Shown here piece after piece: positions 1-8,333 of a DNA stretch of 64,000 bases. Origin of the DNA: Candidatus Zhuqueibacterota bacterium (GTDB lineage Bacteria > Zhuqueibacterota > Zhuqueibacteria > Oceanimicrobiales > Oceanimicrobiaceae); the NCBI GenBank assembly GCA_029261995.1, contig JAJDAF010000029.1, forward strand, positions 186,001 to 250,000, read 5' to 3'. Within the stretch, counting starts at the first letter, position 1; each line of letters begins with the position of its first letter. Made by a program: the position numbers and the translations under genes. The notes below the pieces were generated by a model. It saw only the letters and a program-made list of their open reading frames with translations. It ran no database searches and was not told the DNA's origin.

Positions 1-1789
1 TAAACAAAAGCCGGTTGCCGTCGATCCACTCCGGGTCCTGAGCACCGGTGGTGAAACTGGTGACTTTCTTCAACTGGTCGGTGTTGTCGAGCGCGGATGG
101 GTAGGGATTGCCAGCCAATTCGTCTGGCAGGCTCTTGGCAGTCAATCCCTCTTTTACACTCTCGCTGGAAAGTGAGGCGACAAACACACCCGGTTCCGAG
201 GTCTGTTCCGAAGCGGCCGCCCGGTTCTTTATCATCCAAATGTTGAATGCGCCGTCGCGGTCGGAGGTGAAGGCGAGGGCAGAGCCATCTGGCGACCACG
301 CAGGGGAAAAGTCATTGTGTCTACCTTCAGTGAGCTGTTGAATCTGACCGTCCGCAACCTTGTAGAGAAATAGGTTCTTAAACCCCTGCTCTCCGCTGTA
401 AGACCGATCAGAGCTAAAGGCGATGGCGTTACCATCCGGAGACCAGGACGGATCCCGGTCATCGTAGAATTCGTTGGTTAGCCGGCGCAGTTCCCCGGAC
501 TTCACATCGACGATATAGATGTCTGTACGTCCGCCGAAACTACCTCCGGAGAAAACAATGCGCTCGCTATTCGGCGACCAGTTTGGCGAGGCCAAGGAGA
601 CCAGATCTTTGAAATCGAACTTCTTTACCACTTTTCGCTCGTCCACGTCAAAGATGTAGAGCGCATCGCGAGGGCCACTCTTCGAAACAAAGGTCAGCAG
701 ACCAGAATCGTTGACATCAATTTTGCTCTTGAGCAGGTAAAACGCTTCAAAATCTGAAGTGCGTTCACCTTTGACGAGCACATCAGGTTTTTGCTTCGCA
801 TCACTGATGGGTTTGGTGTACACATTTGAATAGCCTATGCGGTTGGAGACAAACGCGACCCATTCGTCATCTCCACGACGAAAATAGGCGGGTTTGGTAT
901 TGATGCCACGATCGGTGATTTGCCGTGTAACCATATAGGGGGCATCGTTGCCCTCAAGAAGCGGGTACTTGTTCTTTTTCAGATGGTAAATCCATTTCTT
1001 GTCGAACTCCTTATAGTCCAGGCCAATGGTCAACTTCATCACGTCCGAAAACGAGTTCTCTTTCCAGGCATTTTCGTAGAGTTGCAAAAGCTTTTCCTCG
1101 CCGAAATTCTCGGCAATAAACTTGCAAATGGCCTGGCCTTCTTTGTACATCAGAAAGGAACCGTAGATGCGGTCCATCTGGCTGAGCGGGACGAGATAAC
1201 CACTGAGCACGGCGTCGCGGATGAACATCTCAGCTTGCGAATCCCAGCCGGATGACCAGTATTCCGCGATGCCTTCCGTAAACCAAAGCGGCAGGCCGAC
1301 AAACATGCTGCGGCGGTGGTCCTTGTAAACGCGGCCCATCTTGCTGCGGGTAAAAACATGAACCAACTCGTGATTGATCACGTGCTTGAAATCATGAATC
1401 GAGCCGGTCGAAGGAATCACAACGCGTCCCTTGATGAACTCAAAGAAACCACCAATGCCTTCAGAAATGAAACTGGAGATGGTGTTGGTCTGCTGGAAAT
1501 GCGAATGATTCGAGTAGAAAATCAGGGGAATACGTCGCGTGATGTTGTGATTGGTGACGCCCTCGAGTCTGCTGTAGGCATCTTCGGCAAACGAAGCGCC
1601 GATCTCTGCCAACTCGCTCATTTGAGGGTAGAAGTAGACGTCGAAGTGCTCGGTCTTCAGAATTTTCCACTCAAATTTGTCATATTGGATTTTATTGCGG
1701 CCGAAATAATACTGGGCATTCACGCTACTGGTTAATATCACAAACAAAAAAAACCCGGCCAACGAAAAAAATCTGTGTTTTGCCTTCAT
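1..1789 (-). CDS. Secreted HExxH peptidase with TolB-like propeller, partial
   Basis: The 3' end lies outside the window. The start ATG at 1789 is followed by a hydrophobic segment (residues about 7-25) ending in NAQ, a signal peptide. HELVH at residues 140-144 plus a downstream TEGIAEY (Glu172) form a gluzincin zinc site of the peptidase MA type. From about residue 290 there are WSPD/WSPN propeller blades (PD40/TolB-like), for example SPNSERIVFSGG and SPDGSALAFTSD. The architecture matches the protein at 10027-13041, so the two are probably paralogues; that protein ends in an outer-membrane barrel, which may lie beyond the edge here. Substrate unknown. Catalytic residues are present, so activity is plausible. 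Confidence 0.85.
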   Translation of the reverse strand, partial: MKAKHRFFSLAGFFLFVILTSSVNAQYYFGRNKIQYDKFEWKILKTEHFDVYFYPQMSELAEIGASFAEDAYSRLEGVTNHNITRRIPLIFYSNHSHFQQTNTISSFISEGIGGFFEFIKGRVVIPSTGSIHDFKHVINHELVHVFTRSKMGRVYKDHRRSMFVGLPLWFTEGIAEYWSSGWDSQAEMFIRDAVLSGYLVPLSQMDRIYGSFLMYKEGQAICKFIAENFGEEKLLQLYENAWKENSFSDVMKLTIGLDYKEFDKKWIYHLKKNKYPLLEGNDAPYMVTRQITDRGINTKPAYFRRGDDEWVAFVSNRIGYSNVYTKPISDAKQKPDVLVKGERTSDFEAFYLLKSKIDVNDSGLLTFVSKSGPRDALYIFDVDERKVVKKFDFKDLVSLASPNWSPNSERIVFSGGSFGGRTDIYIVDVKSGELRRLTNEFYDDRDPSWSPDGNAIAFSSDRSYSGEQGFKNLFLYKVADGQIQQLTEGRHNDFSPAWSPDGSALAFTSDRDGAFNIWMIKNRAAASEQTSEPGVFVASLSSESVKEGLTAKSLPDELAGNPYPSALDNTDQLKKVTSFTTGAQDPEWIDGNRLLF

Positions 1790-2128
1790 GTTCTACTCAC
1801 ACTATCAGTTCATATTGTTCCAACAAATCAGCGGTCAGCGGAAGGGTACTCAAAGGGTCGATGGGTAACTTACAAAAACTAACCCGCATTTATTGCGGTC
1901 TTTACCCAAATTTAATATAAAATGCTCTGCAAGCAAGTTAATTTTCGGAGGCGCTTCCCGATACACTTAGAAGAATCGTCAGCAAATATCTTGCCTTAAC
2001 AGGCGGCTCTAACCGTAGCGCCATACTATTAAAAACCATTTTGTCGCTACAAAATTCCCCGGTGAATTTACGCTGGTAAAGGTCAGGAAGTATCCATTAA
2101 TCATTGAACATCGACAGGAGGTCGTTGG
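1790..2128. other. Divergent intergenic region
   Basis: This 339-nt spacer separates the minus-strand peptidase from the plus-strand diguanylate cyclase. It holds the minus-strand promoter at 1907-1936 and, at its right end, the AGGAGGT ribosome site of the cyclase (2116-2122). I see no convincing plus-strand promoter and no RNA gene. Confidence 0.6.
1907..1936 (-). promoter_or_regulatory. Promoter for the 1-1789 peptidase gene
   Basis: On the minus strand TTG (1936-1934) is followed after 19 nt by TAAATTTG (1914-1907). This fits the Bacteroidetes-type TTG-N19/20-TAnnTTTG pattern, equivalent to a TTGnnn-N16 sigma-70 promoter. It lies about 120 nt before the start codon. A small perfect dyad (CCGCA-ATAAA-TGCGG, 1884-1898) sits just downstream and could be an operator or leader hairpin. 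Motif match only. Confidence 0.45.
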
Positions 2129-3184
2129 TTGGATACCGTACATATGGATGATTTACGGGGCCTGAAGAAGAAAGTCTACAGACTGCACAATGTGGTCGAT
2201 GCCGCGCTTCAACTCAATTCTGTATTGGAAGAAGAGCAGATTGTGCGGTCTTTCCTTCTTAACTTGTTCGGGTTAATCAGCACGAGAAGTATCGTTATTC
2301 TCACCGCCAAGACCCCCTACTCACGGTCGTTCAAACCCGTCTACTACCAGGGCTTGGCGAAATCCAGGGCCGAGCAACTCTCTATTCGCAAGGCAGACCC
2401 CATTTTCACATTGATGCAGAGGCATCAAAATTGCATCAACATTCCGAAACATCACCACCTGACCACGAACTCGCAGTATCTGCAGCTTGTGGCCCAAAAT
2501 GGTGGCCACCTGCTGACTCCGCTCATTCACAGGAATCACAAATTCGGGCTGGTCATTATTGGAAAGAAGCACAACGAGCAAGAGTATTCAAACTCGGAGA
2601 CTGAAATCTTCACGCTACTGACAAATTTTCTTGCTGTGGCACTCAGCAATGCCCGGATGTACAAAGAGATGGAGCGCATCTCCCTGACGGACCCTCTGAC
2701 CGGACTTTTCAACCGCCGCTATTTTGACAACTACTTGAAAACAGAGGTATCCCGGGCACGCAGATTCAACCATCCGCTATCGCTTGTTATGATGGACGTA
2801 GATAGCTTCAAGAACTACAATGACAAGTTAGGGCATTTGAACGGCGATCAATTGCTCAAGAACCTGGCATCCATACTGGAGGGAACCATCCGCTGCTCGG
2901 ACGTTGTGGCGAGATATGGTGGTGAAGAATTCTGCATAATTCTCCCTGAAATAGAACGTGAAGGAGCACAACACTTCTCGGAGCGGTTACGGCACACCAT
3001 CTACGACCATCCCTTCAAGAAACGGGAAATCCAGCCAAGCGGCCGTATTTCCGTCAGCCTCGGTACGGCGACGTTTCCAACAGACGCGCAAATGACTCAC
3101 GAACTGCTCGAGAAAGCGGATCTAGCCATGTACGAAGCAAAACGCAACGGCGGCAACGGCGTCGCTGCCTATTGTACATCCTGA
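2129..3184 (+). CDS. Diguanylate cyclase with GAF-like sensor domain
   Basis: Makes cyclic di-GMP from two GTP. The C-terminal GGDEF domain (from about residue 185) has the active-site motif GGEEF at 264-268 and the inhibitory I-site RCSD at 255-258, exactly five residues upstream, so the enzyme should be active and product-inhibited. Residues about 15-175 resemble a GAF domain, with no membrane segment, so it is probably a cytosolic sensor-cyclase; its ligand is unknown. The TTG start at 2129 is chosen because AGGAGGT lies six bases upstream; the ATG at 2144 would be 21 bases away. An S41 peptidase follows after 55 nt in the same direction. Confidence 0.9.
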   Translation: MDTVHMDDLRGLKKKVYRLHNVVDAALQLNSVLEEEQIVRSFLLNLFGLISTRSIVILTAKTPYSRSFKPVYYQGLAKSRAEQLSIRKADPIFTLMQRHQNCINIPKHHHLTTNSQYLQLVAQNGGHLLTPLIHRNHKFGLVIIGKKHNEQEYSNSETEIFTLLTNFLAVALSNARMYKEMERISLTDPLTGLFNRRYFDNYLKTEVSRARRFNHPLSLVMMDVDSFKNYNDKLGHLNGDQLLKNLASILEGTIRCSDVVARYGGEEFCIILPEIEREGAQHFSERLRHTIYDHPFKKREIQPSGRISVSLGTATFPTDAQMTHELLEKADLAMYEAKRNGGNGVAAYCTS

Positions 3185-3239
3185 ACGAGCGAACACGCAA
3201 ACATCCATGGTCACCATCAATCAATCAGGACGATTGTAA

Positions 3240-4850
3240 ATGAAAACACGCAAAACTGTCATGGTCACGATGACCGCAGTACTCCTGGCTTCTCTTCTTG
3301 TGGATACATCCAGAGTGCCCAGACTACTCGCCAAGTCCGAGCAATTCTACGCCAAGATCAAAATCTTCACATCGATTCTGGAAACCATTCAACGGTCCTA
3401 CGTAGAGAAGCAGGACCCAGATGAGCTGCTGGAGAACGCCATCCACGGCGTTCTTTCCAACCTCGACCCGCACACGGTGTACTTACCCGTAGACGATTTC
3501 AAAAACTGGAGCTCAAGTTTCGAGGGTTACACCGGCATTGGCATCAGTATTGAAATGCTTCGTGACCAGGTGGTGATCATGTCAACGCTGCCAGCAAGCC
3601 CTGCGGCCGAGGCCGGTCTGAGTCCGGGAGATGAGATCGTCAAAGTTAACGGCGAACCGGTTAGAGGAGCGACCCGGGAGGGTGTGCTGAACAAGTTAAC
3701 TGGACCAACAGGTGTTCCTGTCAATCTATTGGTGGCGAGCGAAAAATGGACCAGTCCAAGAGAACTGCAGTTGGTCCGCGAGCGCATCGTGCTTAAAAGC
3801 GTACCCTTTGCGACAATCGTAAAAAAAGGCATTGGTTACGTTAAGCTTGACCGGTTCACTTCCACAACTTCCCGTGAGCTTGATGAGGCGCTACGCAGGC
3901 TCAAACGCAAAGGAATGAAACGGCTGGTTCTTGACTTACGCGGCAACAGCGGCGGATATTTAAATGCTGCTGTTGAAGTCGCCGACAAGTTCATCCCTGG
4001 AGGCAACATCATCGTCAGCACCAAGGGTCGGCTGTCCAGTTCATTCCAGCAGTTCTACTCGACGTCAGAAAAAACCCATGATCTCAATCCCATCATCGTT
4101 CTGATTGACCATGGCTCAGCCAGCGCCTCAGAAATCGTGGCCGGCGCTATCCAGGACCTGGACCGAGGTCTGATTTTAGGCAAGACCAGTTTCGGCAAGG
4201 GACTTGTTCAGAGCCAGTACCGATTTCACGATGGCTCAGCCCTGCTGATTACGACTGCACGCTACTACACACCGAGCGGCCGCCCCATTCAACGTAAGTT
4301 TTTCGACAAGTCAAAAGATGAGTACTATCGCGAGGCCTACAACGATTCTTTGATGAAAAACATAAAGGCGGCAAACGCGAAGCAGCCCTACAAGACCCGA
4401 TTGGGAAGAAAGGTCCATGCTGAAGGCGGAATTCGCCCGGACTATTGGATCGAAAATCGCGAAAACGAACTCTCCGAGCCTTTGCGCGAACTGTATTTTT
4501 CCGAGGCCCGTTACTTCTATCTTTTCGGGGAAGAGATTATCAAGAAATCACCACATCTGAAATCGAACCAGGAAACGTTTGTCAACAATTTCACTGTAAG
4601 TGATAAAATGGCGAATGACTTTCTTCAATTCGCTAAGTACTACGAACCCAGCCTGCTCTCACACGAATTGGCCTCTTCACGAAATAAGAAGGATATCAGA
4701 TTTCTGCTCAAACGTGAGATCGGTTACATGATTTGGGGAACTGAAGCAAGGTTTCGCATCAATCTCGCAAGAGACCACCAACTGAATGAGGCTCTTAGCT
4801 ACTTTCCCAAGGCCCACGACTTGCTCTCCATGGCACATTTCGTGAACTAG
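3240..4850 (+). CDS. C-terminal processing peptidase (S41 family, PDZ)
   Basis: Exported serine protease of the CtpA/Prc family. The N-terminal hydrophobic stretch (residues 8-20) is a signal anchor. A PDZ domain follows at about residues 85-170 (GYTGIGISI ... SPGDEIVKVNGEPV). The catalytic core has DLRGNSGG, Ser295 in GSASASE and Lys320 in GKTSFGKG. The 25-residue Ser-Lys spacing equals that of the E. coli Prc dyad as I recall it. The C-terminal roughly 170 residues are an extension of unknown role. Such enzymes trim or degrade periplasmic proteins. It sits between a cyclic di-GMP synthase and a small exported protein, but the link between them is only positional. Confidence 0.92.
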   Translation: MKTRKTVMVTMTAVLLASLLVDTSRVPRLLAKSEQFYAKIKIFTSILETIQRSYVEKQDPDELLENAIHGVLSNLDPHTVYLPVDDFKNWSSSFEGYTGIGISIEMLRDQVVIMSTLPASPAAEAGLSPGDEIVKVNGEPVRGATREGVLNKLTGPTGVPVNLLVASEKWTSPRELQLVRERIVLKSVPFATIVKKGIGYVKLDRFTSTTSRELDEALRRLKRKGMKRLVLDLRGNSGGYLNAAVEVADKFIPGGNIIVSTKGRLSSSFQQFYSTSEKTHDLNPIIVLIDHGSASASEIVAGAIQDLDRGLILGKTSFGKGLVQSQYRFHDGSALLITTARYYTPSGRPIQRKFFDKSKDEYYREAYNDSLMKNIKAANAKQPYKTRLGRKVHAEGGIRPDYWIENRENELSEPLRELYFSEARYFYLFGEEIIKKSPHLKSNQETFVNNFTVSDKMANDFLQFAKYYEPSLLSHELASSRNKKDIRFLLKREIGYMIWGTEARFRINLARDHQLNEALSYFPKAHDLLSMAHFVN

Positions 4851-4883
4851 CGGAAAAAATAGCGAATTTATCAAAAAAATTTA

Positions 4884-4912
4884 TTGACTATTCAGCAGAT
4901 CTTTGCTATGTT
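4884..4912 (+). promoter_or_regulatory. Promoter TTGACT-N17-TATGTTTG
   Basis: TTGACT (4884-4889), a 17-nt spacer and TATGTT (4907-4912, followed by TG) give a near-consensus promoter that also matches TTG-N20-TAnnTTTG. It would start a leader of roughly 170 nt ahead of the 87-residue protein. A second promoter lies closer to that gene. Confidence 0.5.
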
Positions 4913-5011
4913 TGTATGCGCTTTGAGCGTAAAGTAATGGTCTGCCCCCTCCTACTTCAACGCGCTGGGCCGAACAGTTTTGTTGAAATTCGTAACATTG
5001 TGCGTTTTCGC

Positions 5012-5040
5012 TTGATTATTTAATACATTTCGTATATATT
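5012..5040 (+). promoter_or_regulatory. Promoter TTGATT-N17-TATATT
   Basis: TTGATT (5012-5017) and TATATT (5035-5040) are separated by exactly 17 nt, 46 nt before the ATG at 5086. It probably drives the small-protein, membrane-protein and AAA+ gene set (5086-7499). Confidence 0.55.
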
Positions 5041-5085
5041 CGAGCGACTCGAACAGAGAGTTCTTCATACGTTAGGAGGGATGAG

Positions 5086-5349
5086 ATGAAGAAAAAGCTG
5101 TTCGCTGTCGCAGTCGTTGTTTCCTTTTATGTTCTTTTCGTTTTAGCCTACACCGGCATTGATAATCACGGGACAGCTACTCAAATGTTGTCAGATTTCG
5201 ATTTGAGTAGCGGAGCAGCCATTGCCTCAACTGCATTGAATCAAACCGGGTCCTCACCTGATATGGAAATAAAAGCAGCTTTTCGCGACCCTATGCCACC
5301 ACCGTTGAAAAAACCGAAACCGCGACGGAAGAAGCGCAAAAGACGGTAG
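5086..5349 (+). CDS. Small exported protein with Lys/Arg-rich tail
   Basis: No family is recognised for this 87-residue protein. It has an N-terminal hydrophobic segment (residues 5-22, a signal peptide or anchor), a Ser/Thr-rich middle, and a striking C-terminus in which four prolines are followed by 11 Lys/Arg within the last 16 residues. The AGGAGG site lies six bases before the ATG and two promoters precede it, so expression is credible. If exported, the basic tail would lie in the periplasm and could bind anionic surfaces or nucleic acid; this is conjecture. The polytopic membrane protein follows after 57 nt. Confidence 0.65.
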   Translation: MKKKLFAVAVVVSFYVLFVLAYTGIDNHGTATQMLSDFDLSSGAAIASTALNQTGSSPDMEIKAAFRDPMPPPLKKPKPRRKKRKRR

Positions 5350-5406
5350 GAAGTTGTGCCAATTTATTATACTTAAAAAAATTAGCAACTTTCTGTTCGA
5401 GTCGTT

Positions 5407-6525
5407 ATGTTTACCAAAAACCACAACATTCATTTCAAAATCATCAACTACTGGCTAACGTTCGTTCTGTTTTTGACGATCATCTCGAACTTGCCGCACC
5501 AGGACGTTCCGTTCTTTTCCTGGTTCAACTGCTCAATCTACTTTCTGATCTTTCTGCAAAGCATCTGTTTGTTCAGGCAGGACAAGCACAATAGATTTGT
5601 ATTTCTCAATATTGGTCTGTTTTCCTTGTTCCACAGCTTGAGTTTCACCAACATCTTCATTGGAGAGAGTTTTCTCATCGAGGACAACTATTTGCGCTAT
5701 TTCTTCTTCGAATACAAGCATATTATTCTGAGTTTCTTGCCTGCACTTTGCATCATCCATGTTGCTCTCAAGTACCTGTTCAAAGGCATGCAAAGCTACA
5801 AACTCTACGCGCTGTCGTTACTTATCATCCTACCAGTTTTTCTATGGAACTACCACCCATTTCTACTGGACAAAGAGTTGATTCTGGATGTTGAGGATGC
5901 TGTTTTGTACGAAAGCGTGATGCTCTTTGACCTCCTGCCGCTGTGTTTTCTCATCCTGTACGGCATCTTGCTCTATCGTCATGATTGGTCACTCGGAGAG
6001 CACATCAGCACGCTAATGGTTTGCTTCTTCATCATCACGATGATGGACATTACGAATCTGTACGGCAACATCAATGGGATTACGGTGTTTCGCTATACGC
6101 AGTATGTGTTGTTGGTCAACCTCACTTTTTTGCTGACTACCATGTTCAGGTTGGTCAACCATTCCTATTCAGTTTTTGGACAATTCTATGACACGATTGT
6201 CAATAGTGGCAACGCGTTCGGAGTACCAATTAAGCGAAAGCAAACCGTCTCCTATGCCATCTGGCAAATGACGAAGTCATACTTTCTACAGTGGAGGAAT
6301 GCGATTGGATTCAGTATGCTGGTCATGGCGCTTGCCATTAATTTTTCGGGCGCGTCGCTATTTGTAAAGATAAACATGGCCGTCCTGTCATTTGGGCTTG
6401 TCGTCCTGCTCTACTACCTGACGGCGCTTTACCAGAAGCGAACCAGCAACGGCAATATTGTCAACATAAAGCCACGCCTGCGAAATAATCCTGTAGTTCA
6501 AAACAATAAAATTCTTGAGGGTTAG
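5407..6525 (+). CDS. Polytopic membrane protein of unknown function
   Basis: The protein has 372 residues and roughly eight to ten predicted membrane segments, rich in Phe, Leu and Ile. The last two (about residues 300-315 and 322-345) are followed by a short basic tail. It resembles the multi-spanning sensor modules found on kinases (7TM/MASE-like), but no kinase, GGDEF or other output domain is fused. Its stop codon is 5 nt before the start of the AAA+ protein, so the two are almost certainly co-translated and may form a membrane sensor and cytoplasmic effector pair (inference). The upstream ribosome site is weak. Confidence 0.7.
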   Translation: MFTKNHNIHFKIINYWLTFVLFLTIISNLPHQDVPFFSWFNCSIYFLIFLQSICLFRQDKHNRFVFLNIGLFSLFHSLSFTNIFIGESFLIEDNYLRYFFFEYKHIILSFLPALCIIHVALKYLFKGMQSYKLYALSLLIILPVFLWNYHPFLLDKELILDVEDAVLYESVMLFDLLPLCFLILYGILLYRHDWSLGEHISTLMVCFFIITMMDITNLYGNINGITVFRYTQYVLLVNLTFLLTTMFRLVNHSYSVFGQFYDTIVNSGNAFGVPIKRKQTVSYAIWQMTKSYFLQWRNAIGFSMLVMALAINFSGASLFVKINMAVLSFGLVVLLYYLTALYQKRTSNGNIVNIKPRLRNNPVVQNNKILEG

Positions 6526-6530
6526 ATCAA

Positions 6531-7499
6531 ATGATTTCCAATGAGCCGTACATGAACAGGCACCAGGAGGACCACTTCACTGGTAACAGCCCAGAGGCCA
6601 AGCGCATTAATCGAGCGATTAAGAAGTTTGCCAAGGTCGATAACAATATTCTGGTTACTGGCGATACCGGAACCGGCAAAGAGTTTACGGCAAAGAAGAT
6701 CCACTCGCTCAGTTCGCGCAAGAACCGCCCATTCGTGGTTTTGAATTGTTCCGCACTCGGCTACACTGTCGATAAACGAGATATTTTCGGCGAAGAAACC
6801 GAGCAAGCAGGCACGATCCAAAGGACGATTGGATTGCTCGAAAAAGCCAATCGCGGAACGCTCTACCTCGACAATGCACCAGATATGCCAACCGAATATC
6901 AGTTCGAGTTGCTGCAGGTGCTCAAGGAGGGTAAGTTTAGACGGATTGATGGCAAGGAAAACATCGTTCTGGATGTGCGATTCATCTCATCTGGCAGCGC
7001 CGAAATCGAGAAAGCAATCGAAAGTGATGCTTTCAGAAAGGACTTGTACTATCAGTTGAAGTCGTTGCACATCAATATTCCCTCCCTGAGAGAGAGAAAG
7101 CAAGACATCCCTGAGCTTTTCATCTTCTTCCTCAAATCGTACTGCACCGAGAACGAATTCGCGGTACCGGCCGTGCCGGCTGAAATCTTCGAGTCAATTC
7201 TGGAGTACGATTGGAAGGGCAATATCAGGGAACTCAAGAACTGCGTCGAGAACCTGGTCATGATGTCCCCGCAAGGCGACCTCTCCACGGAATTTCTACC
7301 ATTCGAGATCAAGCGCCATCCGCTCGATTTTCTGGAAGTCGGGAATCTCAAGGGCGTCATTTCGGACGTTGAGACCTATCTCATTCGCAAAGCTCTCGGG
7401 CGTTTTGCAGGCAATCAGGTAAAAGCAGCAAGGCTGTTGGGGATCCCGGAAGCAACGTTGCGCTTCAAGATGAAGAAGTACGCCATTCCGAAGGACTAA
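6531..7499 (+). CDS. Degenerate sigma-54-type AAA+ regulator with Fis HTH
   Basis: A 322-residue relative of NtrC-family enhancer-binding proteins without receiver domain. Walker A is intact (GDTGTGKE, 44-51). The sigma-54 contact loop GAFTGA is absent: the region after IFG (85-87) reads EETEQAGTIQ. Walker B is GTLYLDN (109-115), with Asn where the catalytic Glu is expected. Arginine-finger regions FRKDLYYQL (168-176) and SLRER survive, and a Fis-type helix-turn-helix occupies about 284-318. EBP-like proteins lacking GAFTGA, such as TyrR and Rhodobacter capsulatus NtrC, act with sigma-70, so this is probably a sigma-70 regulator or an ATPase-impaired switch. It is coupled to the membrane protein upstream. 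Confidence 0.85.
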   Translation: MISNEPYMNRHQEDHFTGNSPEAKRINRAIKKFAKVDNNILVTGDTGTGKEFTAKKIHSLSSRKNRPFVVLNCSALGYTVDKRDIFGEETEQAGTIQRTIGLLEKANRGTLYLDNAPDMPTEYQFELLQVLKEGKFRRIDGKENIVLDVRFISSGSAEIEKAIESDAFRKDLYYQLKSLHINIPSLRERKQDIPELFIFFLKSYCTENEFAVPAVPAEIFESILEYDWKGNIRELKNCVENLVMMSPQGDLSTEFLPFEIKRHPLDFLEVGNLKGVISDVETYLIRKALGRFAGNQVKAARLLGIPEATLRFKMKKYAIPKD

Positions 7500-7517
7500 G
7501 CTGGTAGTGATGCGATG

Positions 7518-7538
7518 CCCTCACATGGAAAGTGAGGG
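7518..7538. terminator. Hairpin between convergent genes
   Basis: CCCTCAC (7518-7524) and GTGAGGG (7532-7538) form a 7-bp stem with a 7-nt loop between the AAA+ gene and the convergent rpiA. There is no clear T-tract on either side, so a bidirectional terminator is only likely. Confidence 0.45.
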
Positions 7539-7552
7539 TTGTAAGGTTTGAG

Positions 7553-8227
7553 CTAGAAGTGAATCTCCTCAATCGTCCCGTCGTCATGACCAACGATAGC
7601 AAGGTTGGTCAACCCAACAAACAGACCATTCTCAACGACCCCCGGAATCATATTAATCTCTGCGGAGAGTTTTCCAGGTTCATCAATTCTGTTAAAAGAG
7701 CAGTCCAGAATCAGGTTGCCGTTGTCGGTAGTAAAGACGACATCGTCACTCTGACGCCGCAGAGCCGCATTGCAACCGAGGCTGGTGAGCCGCTTCTCCG
7801 CCAAATGCCACCCGAACGGAATAACTTCAACGGGTAATGGAAAGCTACCCAATGTCGTGACCCGCTTCGAGATGTCAGCAATGATTATCTCTTGCGAGCT
7901 TGCGGCCGCGACAATCTTCTCTCTGGTGAGCGCACCACCGCCGCCCTTGATTAGGTTACCCTGGGGGTCAATTTCATCCGCGCCGTCAATGGTAACGTCT
8001 ACGCTGGAAAACTCGGATAACAACGGGATCCGCAGCTCACACGCCAGGTGTTCGGTGGCAGAGGAGGTCGGGACGCCGTGAAACTCCTGCCCCTGGCTCA
8101 CCCGGGAAGCAATTTCGTGAATGGCAAAATATGCAGTCGAACCTGTGCCCAACCCGACAATCATGCCGTCTGACAGGTAGCTCACCGCCCGCAGAGCGGC
8201 ACTTTGTTTGCCCTTTTTCTGACTCAC
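7553..8227 (-). CDS. rpiA: Ribose-5-phosphate isomerase A
   Basis: Interconverts ribose 5-phosphate and ribulose 5-phosphate in the pentose phosphate pathway; cytosolic. The 224-residue length is typical. The family motifs are all present: GLGTGSTA near residue 30, DGADEID near 80 and KGGGGALTREK near 93, which carry the substrate loop and catalytic acid/base residues. It lies 106 nt downstream of the DUF5683-like gene on the same strand, so it may be read from the envelope cluster, though the functions are unrelated. Confidence 0.95.
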   Translation of the reverse strand: MSQKKGKQSAALRAVSYLSDGMIVGLGTGSTAYFAIHEIASRVSQGQEFHGVPTSSATEHLACELRIPLLSEFSSVDVTIDGADEIDPQGNLIKGGGGALTREKIVAAASSQEIIIADISKRVTTLGSFPLPVEVIPFGWHLAEKRLTSLGCNAALRRQSDDVVFTTDNGNLILDCSFNRIDEPGKLSAEINMIPGVVENGLFVGLTNLAIVGHDDGTIEEIHF

Positions 8228-8333
8228 GCAATTCTCTCCTGCTGATTCTCAGTACCCTGTGAGCGGAATGGTACGCATTCACCGGCCAAAAATCAATGAG
8301 GGACTTGCGCTGTGCGAGACTTTTTTGATGAGA

